This document shows positions 51,504 to 61,038 of a DNA stretch of 64,000 bases, piece after piece (the stretch's first letter is position 1; every line of letters begins with the position of its first letter). This DNA is from Tolypothrix campylonemoides VB511288. GTDB lineage: Bacteria > Cyanobacteriota > Cyanobacteriia > Cyanobacteriales > Nostocaceae. Both the position numbers and the translations under genes were made by a program. Location: NCBI GenBank assembly GCA_000828075.3, contig JXCB02000023.1:248001-312000 (forward strand), given 5' to 3'. Below the pieces are notes generated by a model. That model worked only from the letters and a program-made list of their open reading frames with translations, ran no database searches and was not told the DNA's origin.

Positions 51504-53360
51504 ATGAGTATGGGCAGACAGCCCGGAGGCTTGAGAACCAATTTCGCTGTTTCGTTAATCATCAAGGTGTTGATCACCTCTTATGCTTGTAAAGCCTCGG
51601 CTGGAAGCTTACCAGGTGAGCGGAGCAGTCCCGCCGAAATACCTCCTCCTGAACTTGAAATTTCGACTTTTACACATAACAATACAACATCCAATATTAT
51701 TTTATCTCAGGTTCCGGATCTTGCTCAGGTTCCGAATCCGATTACTCCCACACCGCCACCACCACAGCCAATTCCTTCTCCGCAGCCTTCTCCAAAACCT
51801 CCACTTGAGGAAACTCCGTCAACACCTCCGACATTAGAACCGCGTCCTGACATTCCTGGAAGCATCACTGTTAAGAAGTTTGAGTTTGAAGGTAACACAG
51901 TATTTAGTAACAAAAAGTTAAGCGAAGTTACAGCCCAATTTACGAATCAACCCATCACCTTTGCCCAACTGCTGCAAGTTGAGAGTGTGATCACAGAACT
52001 TTATACAAAGGCTGGGTACATCAATTCTGGTGCTGTGATCACGGCAGAACAAAAGTTTATACCAGAGGGAGCAGTCGTCAAAGTTCAGATTGTGGAAGGC
52101 AAAGTCGAGGAGATTAGGGTGAGAGGGACTCGACGGTTGAACCCAAATTACGTACGCAGTCGGGTAGCCCTAGGAACATCTACACCTTTAAATCGGTACC
52201 AGCTACTAAAAGCACTGCAAGTGTTGCAACTTAACCCCTTGATTAAAAATATTGCAGCTGACTTGTCTGCAGGCTCGCGTCCGGAACAGAGTGTACTGGA
52301 AGTTAGGGTAGAAGAAGCGGACTCTTTTAGGACAGAATTGTTTGTTGATAATGGTCGTGCGCCTAGTGTAGGTACTTTCCGGCGGGGTGTTCGTGTAACT
52401 GAAGGCAATGTTTTTGGCTTGGGCGATCGCTTTGGTGCAATATATACGAATACCGAAGGGAGTAATGCCCTTGACCTGAGTTATAACTTACCGCTGAATC
52501 CCCGCAATGGGACACTCGATTTCGCTGGGGGATTTACAGACACTACGGTGATTGAACCACCGTTTGACCGCATCGATATCACGGGTGATTCTTTTTACGT
52601 AAATGTTGGTTTCACCCAGCCAATCATCCAAACTCCCACCCAAGAATTTGCACTGGGTTTCAATTTATCTCGACAGCAAAGTCAGACGAAAGTCCTGGGG
52701 GAGGGCTTTCCTATTTCTCTAGGAGCCGACGAAAATGGAGAAACCCGCATATCAGCACTGCGGTTTGTTCAGGATTATACATTGCGTAGTCCACAACAAG
52801 TCTTTGCCTTGCGTTCTCAGTTTAGTCTTGGAGTAGGGTGGTTGGATGCGACGATCAATAGCCAAGCCCCCGATAGTCGGTTTTTCTCCTGGCGTGGACA
52901 AGGACAGTATGTGCGACTTTTGGCAAGGGACACTTTGCTGGTACTACGTTCTGATATACAGTTAGCAACAAGACCATTAGTACCCTTGGAGCAAATTGGT
53001 ATTGGGGGTTTGCAAAGCGTCCGGGGTTATAGGCAGGATCAATTTTTGGTGGATAACGGCTTGTTTGCTTCAGCGGAGGTGAGGTTGCCAATTCTGCGGG
53101 TAGAAGAGGTACAAGGAGTTTTGCAAGTTGTGCCGTTTATTGATTTTGGCGTTGGCTGGAATACTTCTGGTAGACGCGAGGATACTCCAGATTTAGATCC
53201 CAATACTTTGATTAGTGTGGGTTTGGGTTTGCAATGGCAGATGGGCGACACATTGAATGCCCGCATTGACTACGGTGTTCCACTAACTGATGTCAATTCA
53301 AGAGATAGAACTCTGCAAGAGCAAGGTTTTTATTTTTCGGTCAATTACAGCCCTTTTTAG
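51504..53360 (+). CDS. ShlB/FhaC-type outer membrane transporter (TpsB)
   Basis: A 618-residue pore-forming transporter for TpsA proteins. A signal-like hydrophobic N-terminus is followed by a Pro-rich linker (about 75-115), two POTRA domains (from ITVKKFEFEGNTVFSNKKL and EIRVRGTRRLNPNYV) and a beta-barrel of the last 350 residues. The conserved loop motif VRGYR occurs in GIGGLQSVRGYRQD, and the chain ends in the aromatic YFSVNYSPF typical of barrel proteins. The ATG at 51504 follows GAGGAG by 11 bases; a GTG at 51492 is inside that site. TpsA 2 follows after 43 bases. Confidence 0.92.
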   Translation: MSMGRQPGGLRTNFAVSLIIKVLITSYACKASAGSLPGERSSPAEIPPPELEISTFTHNNTTSNIILSQVPDLAQVPNPITPTPPPPQPIPSPQPSPKPPLEETPSTPPTLEPRPDIPGSITVKKFEFEGNTVFSNKKLSEVTAQFTNQPITFAQLLQVESVITELYTKAGYINSGAVITAEQKFIPEGAVVKVQIVEGKVEEIRVRGTRRLNPNYVRSRVALGTSTPLNRYQLLKALQVLQLNPLIKNIAADLSAGSRPEQSVLEVRVEEADSFRTELFVDNGRAPSVGTFRRGVRVTEGNVFGLGDRFGAIYTNTEGSNALDLSYNLPLNPRNGTLDFAGGFTDTTVIEPPFDRIDITGDSFYVNVGFTQPIIQTPTQEFALGFNLSRQQSQTKVLGEGFPISLGADENGETRISALRFVQDYTLRSPQQVFALRSQFSLGVGWLDATINSQAPDSRFFSWRGQGQYVRLLARDTLLVLRSDIQLATRPLVPLEQIGIGGLQSVRGYRQDQFLVDNGLFASAEVRLPILRVEEVQGVLQVVPFIDFGVGWNTSGRREDTPDLDPNTLISVGLGLQWQMGDTLNARIDYGVPLTDVNSRDRTLQEQGFYFSVNYSPF

Positions 53361-53403
53361 GAATTTTTTAGAGACAAAACCGTTTGTAAATTGGGAATTG
53401 ATT

Positions 53404-56400
53404 ATGAAACAGGTTAAGCGATCGCTCTTTTTTATAACCTTACCCTTGTGCACCATCGGGTGTTTTGCTTTTACAGGTACCGTGAGAGCGCAAGTCACTT
53501 CTGATGGAACCTTACCCACACCTACCGACGTTTTGCCGCCTAATGGTAACAATTTCACTATCAATGGCGGGACGCAAGTTGGAGGAAACCTTTTTCACAG
53601 CTTCAGAGAATTTTCTGTTCCCAATGGTGGAGAAGCTTTCTTCAACAATAATGCTCAAACTATACAAAACATTATCAGCCGAGTCACAGGTGGTTCTGTT
53701 TCAGATATTAATGGTTTGATTCGAGCCAATGGCAGCGCTAACCTGTTTTTACTCAATCCTGCGGGTATCATTTTTGGACCGAATGCTCGGTTGCAAATTG
53801 GTGGTTCATTTTTGGCAAGTACGGCAAGCAGCTTGTTGTTTAACAATGGGTTAGAGGAGTTTAGGGTCAACCCGCAGGAATCATCACTGTTATCTATAAA
53901 TATCCCCACTGGCTTGCGATTTCGGGATAATCCGGGAACAATTCGCGTGCAGGATGCTGGTCAACCTAATGGGCTAAGTGGCTTTACTGGCAGTTTTTCT
54001 AACCCAACTCTTGCAGTGAACCCAGGAAAGACCCTAGCTTTAGTCGGTGGTAATGTGAGTTTAGAAGGCGGTGTTTTGCAGGCTCCCGGAGGACAAGTCG
54101 AGTTGGGAGGTTTGGCAACAGAGGGAACGGTAGGACTGAATTTTACTACTGACAATAATTTGAGGAGTTTGAGTGTTCCCGATAATGTAGCGCGAGCCAA
54201 TGTATTTCTTAATCAAGCAGCTGGTATCAATGTTATCACTGGCGCTCAAGATGGTGGCAGTATTACTCTCAACGCGCGAAACATTGACATTTCCGACAGA
54301 AGTTTACTGACTGCTGGCATAGCTTCAAATTCAGGAACGAGCAAGACTACTGCCGGAAATATTACGCTCAACGCTACTGGGCAAACAAGAATAGATCAAA
54401 GTAGAATTCAAAACAGTGTCAACTCGGGATCTCTTGCTAAGAGTAGTGGCAACATCAATATTACAACTGGTGCGCTCTCACTCACCAATAGCTCTCAACT
54501 CGATACCAGCACCTTTGGAAATGGGGATGCAGGAAACTTGGAAATTAACACCCGTGAGTTGATTGTGCAAAATGGGGCACGGGTTAGTGCTAGCACTTTT
54601 GGTGTAGGAAATGGGGGAAATTTGACTGTCAATGCGACTGAGAAAGTGGAACTGAGTGGTGGCTCAGCCAATCCTCAGTCTGTCACGGGCTTGTTTGCTC
54701 AGCAAAACACCGAAAACGCAACCGGGAATGCGGGAGACTTGAAAATTGACACCCGTGAGTTGATTGTGCGGGATGGGGCGTTTGTCAGTGCTACCACATT
54801 TGGTGCTGGTGATGGAGGGACTTTGAGTGTCAAAGCAGATTCTGTGCAGCTTTCCAACAACGGTGGCTTATTTGCTCAAACTGAGGGAGACGGAGATGCG
54901 AAAGAACTGACAATTAACACCCGTGAGTTGATTGTGCAAAATGGGGCACAGGTTAGTGCTGGCACATTTGGTGCAGGGAATGGGGGAGACTTGGAAATTA
55001 ACACCCGTGAGTTAATTGTGCGGGATGGGGCACAAGTTAGTGCTAGCACATTTGGTGCAGGGAATGGGGGAAAATTGACTGTCGTTAATGCCCAGAAAGT
55101 AGAAGTTGCCAACAACGCCTTCTTGCGTGCACGAGCTGAGCCAAGCGCAACTGGAAGCGGGGGAGACTTGGAAATTAACACCCGTGAGTTAATTGTGCGG
55201 GATGGGGCACAAGTTAGTGCTAGCACTTTGGGTAAGGGAACTGGAGGAACTTTGAGTATCAAAGCAGATTCTGTGCAGCTTTCTAATAACGGCGGCTTAT
55301 TTGCTCAAACTGAGGGAGACGGAGATGCGAAAGACCTGACAATTAACACTCGTGAGTTGATTGTGCGGAATGCAGCAACAGTCAGTACCAGTACATCTGG
55401 TACAGGCAAGGGTGGGGATTTGACTGTCAATGCCACTGAGAAAGTGGAACTCATTGGTTTTCGTACCGACGCCGATGGTGACACGTTTCGCAGTGGCTTG
55501 TTTGCTCGGCAAAACACCGAAAACGCAACTGGGGCTGCGGGAAACTTAAAGATTGATACCCGTGAATTAATTGTGCGGGATGGAGCGCAAGTTAGTGCTA
55601 GCACATCTGGTGCAGGTAACGGGGGAAAATTGACTGTCGTTAATGCCCAGAAAGTAGAAGTTGCCAACAACGCCTTCTTGCGTGCACGAGCTGAGGCAAG
55701 CGCAACTGGAAGCGGGGGAGACTTGGAAATTAACACCCGTGAGTTAATTGTGCGGGATGGGGGACAGGTAAGTGCTAGCACTTTGGGTAAGGGAACTGGG
55801 GGAACTTTGAGTGTCAAAGCAGATTCTGTGCAGCTTTCTAACAACGGTGGCTTATTTGCTGAAACTTCGGGAGACGGAAATGCCAAAGACCTGACAATTA
55901 ACACCCGTGAGTTGATTGTGCAGGGCGACGCACAAGTTAGTACCAGCACATCTGGTGCAGGCAAGGGTGGAGATTTGACTGTCAATGCCACTGAGAAAGT
56001 GGAACTTAGTGGGTTTTTCAGTGGCTTGCTTACTCAACAAAATACCGAAAACGCAACCGGGGCTGCGGGAGATTTGAAAATTGACACCCGTGAGTTGATT
56101 GTGCGGGATGGGGCGTTTGTCAGTGCTACCACATTTGGTGCTGGTGATGGAGGGACTTTGAGTGTCAAAGCAGATTCTGTGCAGCTTTCCAATAACGGCG
56201 GCTTGTTCGCTCAAGGTCAAGCAACAGGAAATGCGGGAGGCTTGACAATTAAGACCCGTGAATTACTGATGCGGGATGGGGCTGGAATATTTGTGCGAAA
56301 TCTAGGAACAGGAAATGCAGGCGACCTAACAATCGATGCTCGCTCCATCCGTTTGGACAACAACGCCATTCTGACTGCTACAACTAATAGCAACAACACT

Positions 56401-57153
56401 GACCCGAATGTAAAGCAAGGAGATATCACCATAAGAGCTAGAGATTTTGTGTTGTTGCGTCGTAACAGCCAAATCACCGCTAACGCTCAAGGCACAGCGA
56501 GTGGAGGCAACATTAACATTTCCACGAGCAACCTAGCTGGCTCGGGAAATAGTGACATCACAGCCAATGCTAGTAGCGGTAATGGTGGGATAATCACAAT
56601 TGAAACTCAAGGTTTGTTTGGATTTGTACCGCGTACTCGTGAAGAACTCCAAAGGTTGTTTCCTAATAGAGTCTTAAATCCCAACATTTCCAGGGAATTG
56701 GCAACAAGTGACATCACTGCTTTTTCCCAACAACAAGCGAACTTAACTGGTCAAGTCAATATTAACAGCCCAAATGTTGACCCCAGCCAAGGGTTAGTTG
56801 AATTACCAGAAACTGTCATAGATCCCACACAGCAAGTTGCCCAAAACCCCTGTCAACGAGGTGTAGGCAGTACCTTCGTCATCACCGGACGTGGCGGGGT
56901 ACCATCTAGTCCTAACCAAGCCATCAGTAGTGATAATGTTCGCGTGGATTTGGTGCAGCCTGTTGCCAGTACGGGGAGTTCTAATAGTGCAAGTACGAAA
57001 AAGCCATCCACCAGTCCAACCGTGAAACAAATAGTACCCGCCCAAGGATGGATTTTCAACGAAAAAGGTGAGGTAGTTCTCACAGCCTATGACCCCACCA
57101 AGACTGGCTCGCAACGCAATTGGCAAAAACCCGCTAGTTGTGCTATGCGTTGA
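53404..57153 (+). CDS. Large filamentous haemagglutinin-type exoprotein (TpsA 2)
   Basis: A 1249-residue TPS substrate. The signal peptide runs MKQVKRSLFFITLPLCTIG to VRAQ; the TPS domain has NPAGIIFGPNARLQIGGSF. The middle (about 380-960) holds eleven copies of a roughly 50-90 residue unit with INTRELIVRDGAQVSAST; several DNA blocks are nearly identical (54710-54890 against 56050-56205; 55045-55260 against 55600-55830). The end shares NPCQRGVGSTFVITGRGG and PAQGWIFNEKGEVVLTAYDP with TpsA 1. It starts 43 bases after TpsB, so the two form an operon. I chose the ATG at 53404 because it opens a signal peptide. Confidence 0.9.
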   Translation: MKQVKRSLFFITLPLCTIGCFAFTGTVRAQVTSDGTLPTPTDVLPPNGNNFTINGGTQVGGNLFHSFREFSVPNGGEAFFNNNAQTIQNIISRVTGGSVSDINGLIRANGSANLFLLNPAGIIFGPNARLQIGGSFLASTASSLLFNNGLEEFRVNPQESSLLSINIPTGLRFRDNPGTIRVQDAGQPNGLSGFTGSFSNPTLAVNPGKTLALVGGNVSLEGGVLQAPGGQVELGGLATEGTVGLNFTTDNNLRSLSVPDNVARANVFLNQAAGINVITGAQDGGSITLNARNIDISDRSLLTAGIASNSGTSKTTAGNITLNATGQTRIDQSRIQNSVNSGSLAKSSGNINITTGALSLTNSSQLDTSTFGNGDAGNLEINTRELIVQNGARVSASTFGVGNGGNLTVNATEKVELSGGSANPQSVTGLFAQQNTENATGNAGDLKIDTRELIVRDGAFVSATTFGAGDGGTLSVKADSVQLSNNGGLFAQTEGDGDAKELTINTRELIVQNGAQVSAGTFGAGNGGDLEINTRELIVRDGAQVSASTFGAGNGGKLTVVNAQKVEVANNAFLRARAEPSATGSGGDLEINTRELIVRDGAQVSASTLGKGTGGTLSIKADSVQLSNNGGLFAQTEGDGDAKDLTINTRELIVRNAATVSTSTSGTGKGGDLTVNATEKVELIGFRTDADGDTFRSGLFARQNTENATGAAGNLKIDTRELIVRDGAQVSASTSGAGNGGKLTVVNAQKVEVANNAFLRARAEASATGSGGDLEINTRELIVRDGGQVSASTLGKGTGGTLSVKADSVQLSNNGGLFAETSGDGNAKDLTINTRELIVQGDAQVSTSTSGAGKGGDLTVNATEKVELSGFFSGLLTQQNTENATGAAGDLKIDTRELIVRDGAFVSATTFGAGDGGTLSVKADSVQLSNNGGLFAQGQATGNAGGLTIKTRELLMRDGAGIFVRNLGTGNAGDLTIDARSIRLDNNAILTATTNSNNTDPNVKQGDITIRARDFVLLRRNSQITANAQGTASGGNINISTSNLAGSGNSDITANASSGNGGIITIETQGLFGFVPRTREELQRLFPNRVLNPNISRELATSDITAFSQQQANLTGQVNINSPNVDPSQGLVELPETVIDPTQQVAQNPCQRGVGSTFVITGRGGVPSSPNQAISSDNVRVDLVQPVASTGSSNSASTKKPSTSPTVKQIVPAQGWIFNEKGEVVLTAYDPTKTGSQRNWQKPASCAMR
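54538..56280 (+). repeat. Internal coding repeats of TpsA 2
   Basis: Eleven TREL-containing units, some near-identical at the DNA level, run through this part of the gene. Long antisense open frames here (for example 55305-55991 on the minus strand) are by-products of the repeat composition. Confidence 0.8.
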
Positions 57154-57422
57154 TATTCATTTTCTGGCGTTGCTCTCCGCAAGCGGGGAGGGGTAGCGTA
57201 GGCGGGGTGACGTTCTTATATTAGCCGTTTCAAGGTAACTCGTAAAATCTCTTCTTTTCTCTCTGCGCTCTCTGTGTCTCTGCGGTTTATAAATTATTTA
57301 TTTAACCACAGAGGCGCAGAGTACACAGAGTCAAGAGGTTAAAGAGAAGTTTTTTACCAAAATTTTTACCCACCTTGAAAGGGCTAGTTCTTATATCAAG
57401 ACCTTGACAGGGGAAACAAAAC
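57154..57422. repeat. Inverted CGCAGAG elements before the CHAT gene
   Basis: CTCTGTGTCTCTGCGGTTTA (about 57268-57287) faces TTTAACCACAGAGGCGCAGA (about 57301-57320), an imperfect inverted pair of the dispersed CCGCAGAGGCGCAGAG family also found near 25192, 39758 and 45468. It may form a hairpin between TpsA 2 and the CHAT gene. Confidence 0.65.
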
Positions 57423-60248
57423 GTGTATATCATCCAGCTTGGACTCAGAAAATTACAAAATTTCTTTAAAAGAATCTATAAGAGCCGTTCCCTTTTTCTC
57501 GCAGCCTTATTTATCCTCTCTACAATCTCGCCTGTTGTTGCTGCCAAAGTTTCTTCACCAACTCCTATTGTCCAATCTCGATTCGATGCGGAACAGTTAG
57601 CTAACAAGGCTACCACATTGTATCGCAATGGAAAATTTGAAGAAGCGGCGACAGCGTGGAAACAAACAGCGACTGCTTTTGCTGCCAAAGGAGATAAATT
57701 AAACCAAGCAATGGCGTTTAGTAATCTCTCTTTGACTTATCAACAACTAGGACAGTGGGAGCAAGCGAAAAAAACGATTGAAGATAGCTTGGAAATTCTG
57801 AAAAACCAACCACAGGGAAAAGAACAATTTAAAATTCAGGCTCAAAGTTTGGACGTTCAAGGGTATTTGCAAAGGGAATTGGGACAATCAGCAGATGCTC
57901 TCAAAAGTTGGGAAGAAGCTACTAAAATCTATAGCCAAATTAATCAGCCTGAAAAATTAGCCCAAAGCAAAATTAACCAGGCTCAAGCTATGCAAGATTT
58001 GGGTCTTTATCCTCGTGCTTGTAATACTTTATTGGAAGTTGTAAGTAAAGAACTTGGGGTGAAAAATTGTCAAGAATTAGATCCAGAACAACTCACTCTA
58101 GAAGAACAAGAAAAATTAGTCAAACGACTGGAAGAAATTGCCAAACAAGAATATCCTCTCCCTACAGTTGTGGGATTGAGAAGTCTTGGTGAACTGCTGC
58201 GCGTGCAGGGACAGCTAGAACTTGCTACAGCCATTTTGCAAACAAGTATAAACCTGGCTCAAAAATTGAATTCTCCTCAAGATCAAGCAGTTGCTTATTT
58301 GAGTTTGGGTAACACATTACGAGATATTGCTCAGGGAAAACAAGCTAACGACGAAGCGATTGGAGAAATAGAGGATTATCAAGGAAGAGCAATAAATTCT
58401 TATGATGACGTTGTCAAGTTGTCTCCATCACCAACGACACAACAGCAAGCGCAAGTGAATAAACTCAGTTTATTACTGAAACGTGAGGAATTCCAACAAG
58501 CAGAAGAATTATGGCGAACTCTCAAACCTCAATTGAGTAACTTGTCGCCGAGTCGCGCAGGAGTTTACCTCCAAATTAATCTTGCCCATAGTTTTGTTGA
58601 ATTAGCTAAACAAGGTATCTTGACGAAGGCTAATTCCCAACTTCCGACTTTTGAAGAGATTGATCAAATCTTAGTTCGAGCAACGGAACAAGCCAAAAGT
58701 TTGGGAGACAAAAGAGCCGAGGCTCATGCTTTGGGAAATCGTGGCAGTTTGTATCTGACTGGAACTACGAAAAACTTGTCTCAAGCAGAAGAATTCACAA
58801 GACAGTCTCTGTTCATAGCTTCAAGTTTAAAAGCACCAGATATAGCTTACCAGTTTGCTCGGCAGTTAGGACAGATACGTAAAGAGCAAGGAGATATTCA
58901 GGATTCCATCACTGCATATACCACATCCTATGATGCCCTTCAAGCATTACGCCGTGATTTAATAGCACTCAACCCAGAAGTCCAGTTTTCTTTTCAGAAC
59001 ACTGTTGAACCAGTTTACCGAGAGTTAGTCGAGTTAGACTTAGAATATGCTAATTCCTTAAAAGATGCAGGCAAAAATGAGGAAAGCCAAAAACTACTCG
59101 TTCAAGCTCGTAATGTTTTAGAATCTCTACAAGTCGCTGAACTCAATAACTTTTTTAGAGAAGCTTGTGTGGAGGAAAATCCTAAACAGATTGATAAAAT
59201 TGACAAAGCAGCAGCAGTTGTTTATACAATTGTTTTGCCTAATCGATTAGAGGTTATTCTTAGCCTACCTGAACAACCAAATTTAAGCCTTCATACAATC
59301 AAAGTTGATCAGAAAGAATTTGACGACACTATAGATGAAGTGCAGCGTTCTCTGATAGATCCTGTCAGTATTGAGGAAGCTTCGCGGACATATTATAAAA
59401 AGCTGTATGACTGGGTGATCAAACCACTAGAGCCAGAATTGAAAAATAGTAAAGTCACAACTCTAGCTTTTGTTCTGGATGGAGAGTTGCGGAATATTCC
59501 TATGGGGATTCTTTATGATGGCAATCAGTATTTAGTGCAAAAGTATGCCATTGCTTTAACACCAGGTTTGCAGCTTCTTGATCCTAAACCAATTGCAAAA
59601 GTTAATTTAAGAGCCTTCACCGCAGGGCTGAGCAAAATTCGCCCGAACTTTGAACCACACAGAGATTTTTTACCATTAAGTAACGTGCAACGTGAACTCG
59701 AACAAATTGAGAAAATTGGGCTATCAAATCAATTGATTCTCAACGAGAAATTTACCAGCGACGATTTACAACAAGAGATTCGTGCTTCTCGTGTTCCTCC
59801 CATAGTCCACCTTGCAACTCATGGTGAGTTTAGCTCCACTGCTGACAGAACCTTTATCCTCTCTTGGGATCGCCGCATTAATGTTAAACAGTTAGGTAAG
59901 TTATTGCAAGACAAAACTCTGTACCAGAGTAGACCGATTGAACTATTGGTTCTTAGTGCCTGTAAAACAGCAAGTGGAGACAAACGGGCTGCTTTGGGAC
60001 TAGCAGGTGTAGCAGTGCGGGCGGGCGCTCGCAGTACGCTAGCGACACTGTGGTCAGTTGTAGATGAAACGACTGCTGAAATTATGAGTGAATTCTACAA
60101 TCAGTTAAAGGACGCTCAGAAAACAAACATAAATAAAGCACAAGCACTACAAAAAGCACAGTTAGCTTTTATCGATAACTACAAAAATAAGGACTACAGA
60201 CATCCCCATTTCTGGGCACCGTTTGTTCTTGTTGGAAATTGGCAATGA
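57423..60248 (+). CDS. Exported TPR-CHAT protease-like protein
   Basis: A 941-residue protein. It starts at a GTG with AGGGGA before it. An N-terminal basic plus hydrophobic stretch (about 14-42, ending VVAAK) looks like a signal peptide or anchor, so the protein is probably outside the cytoplasm. TPR repeats fill about 45-560. The CHAT domain (about 620-941) keeps the caspase-like dyad His800 (HLATHGEFSS) and Cys847 (LVLSACKTA), and ends HFWAPFVLVGNW. CHAT proteins include proteases such as separase and gasdermin-cleaving CHATs. Placed 270 bases after a TPS operon, it may process or sense exported proteins; that is inference. Confidence 0.9.
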   Translation: MYIIQLGLRKLQNFFKRIYKSRSLFLAALFILSTISPVVAAKVSSPTPIVQSRFDAEQLANKATTLYRNGKFEEAATAWKQTATAFAAKGDKLNQAMAFSNLSLTYQQLGQWEQAKKTIEDSLEILKNQPQGKEQFKIQAQSLDVQGYLQRELGQSADALKSWEEATKIYSQINQPEKLAQSKINQAQAMQDLGLYPRACNTLLEVVSKELGVKNCQELDPEQLTLEEQEKLVKRLEEIAKQEYPLPTVVGLRSLGELLRVQGQLELATAILQTSINLAQKLNSPQDQAVAYLSLGNTLRDIAQGKQANDEAIGEIEDYQGRAINSYDDVVKLSPSPTTQQQAQVNKLSLLLKREEFQQAEELWRTLKPQLSNLSPSRAGVYLQINLAHSFVELAKQGILTKANSQLPTFEEIDQILVRATEQAKSLGDKRAEAHALGNRGSLYLTGTTKNLSQAEEFTRQSLFIASSLKAPDIAYQFARQLGQIRKEQGDIQDSITAYTTSYDALQALRRDLIALNPEVQFSFQNTVEPVYRELVELDLEYANSLKDAGKNEESQKLLVQARNVLESLQVAELNNFFREACVEENPKQIDKIDKAAAVVYTIVLPNRLEVILSLPEQPNLSLHTIKVDQKEFDDTIDEVQRSLIDPVSIEEASRTYYKKLYDWVIKPLEPELKNSKVTTLAFVLDGELRNIPMGILYDGNQYLVQKYAIALTPGLQLLDPKPIAKVNLRAFTAGLSKIRPNFEPHRDFLPLSNVQRELEQIEKIGLSNQLILNEKFTSDDLQQEIRASRVPPIVHLATHGEFSSTADRTFILSWDRRINVKQLGKLLQDKTLYQSRPIELLVLSACKTASGDKRAALGLAGVAVRAGARSTLATLWSVVDETTAEIMSEFYNQLKDAQKTNINKAQALQKAQLAFIDNYKNKDYRHPHFWAPFVLVGNWQ

Positions 60249-60309
60249 GGTGCAATACATTCTTGAATTAAGTAGAGTAGGCATTACTTTTGATTTGAAG
60301 GTTTCGTAC

Positions 60310-60343
60310 GTAGTAAGCGCTTTAGCGCTAAAGCGCTTACTAC
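60310..60343. terminator. 34-nt perfect palindrome after the CHAT gene
   Basis: GTAGTAAGCGCTTTAGC and its exact inverse. Located about 60 bases after the stop, it likely forms a 15-bp stem in the transcript. Related to the GTAGTGAGGA hairpin near 48653. Confidence 0.6.
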
Positions 60344-60428
60344 AAACTACTTCTAACCCTCAATTATTTCTTGACAGTGAGGAACAGGTTAAAACTCTGG
60401 TTAACGTGAGTTCGATGTATCCTTCTTC

Positions 60429-60461
60429 AGATCCCCGACTTCTTTAAGAAGTCGGGGATCT
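60429..60461. terminator. 33-nt palindrome, second copy
   Basis: Identical to 28122-28154. Here it lies between two convergent genes, 23 bases from the fasciclin stop, a good place for a bidirectional terminator. No T-run follows on the plus strand. Confidence 0.6.
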
Positions 60462-60483
60462 CCTCCTGACTCCTTACATTCAT

Positions 60484-61038
60484 CTAAAATCCAGGGGGTA
60501 CAAGCACTTGGTTAATCTCAATAATCACACCATTCTTGGCTTGGATAGACGGAGGCTTACCAATAGCATTGTTTAGTTTAACTTTGTCGTTTTTGTCGAG
60601 AGTTACGTTGATCGCATTACCTTCAAGTGTGCGTATTGCCGTACCATTTAAGTTTTTATCAGTGATGATACGGGGAACTACGTGATATTTCAGCACTTTC
60701 AGTCGATTTTCTTTTTGGCTATACCGTTGATAAGTTTGTTTAGGCAAAGCTTTAAAGGCATTATCGGTGGGAGCAAAAATTGTGAATTGCCCTTGCTTGA
60801 GGGTGTCTAGCAACCCTGCTTGTTTCAATTCATAAACAAGATTGGAATATTTACTATTATCTGCAAGGGTATCAGCAATGTTTTTCTCAGAGTTGCGATA
60901 AGGGTAACTGCGATATGCAGAAGGTTGAAAAAGAGCATACGGAGGATAAAATTTAGCTAGGACAGGAACACTGATAAGGGTAGTGATACCAGCAATTCCC
61001 ACAACAAAAGCCAATTTCTTGAACAACTTTTTGGTCAT
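60484..61038 (-). CDS. Fasciclin-domain exported protein
   Basis: A 184-residue exported protein. The start at 61038 gives a signal peptide (KKLFKKLAFVVGIAGITTL to VLAKF). The FAS1 domain has NSKYSNLVYELKQAGLLDTL, the core FTIFAPTDNAFKALP, the YHVVP turn and a C-terminal NGVIIEINQVLVPP. FAS1 domains mediate adhesion and are common in cyanobacterial periplasm or surface. An upstream Met at 61107 would add 23 residues with no benefit. The ribosome site is weak. It converges on the CHAT gene. Confidence 0.88.
   Translation of the reverse strand: MTKKLFKKLAFVVGIAGITTLISVPVLAKFYPPYALFQPSAYRSYPYRNSEKNIADTLADNSKYSNLVYELKQAGLLDTLKQGQFTIFAPTDNAFKALPKQTYQRYSQKENRLKVLKYHVVPRIITDKNLNGTAIRTLEGNAINVTLDKNDKVKLNNAIGKPPSIQAKNGVIIEINQVLVPPGF

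Noticed and set aside
55305-55991. 228-codon open frame on the minus strand inside TpsA 2
   Set aside because: It is antisense to a clearly coding repeat region; the repeat composition keeps several frames open, and the product is low-complexity Pro/Ser/Leu sequence with no family.
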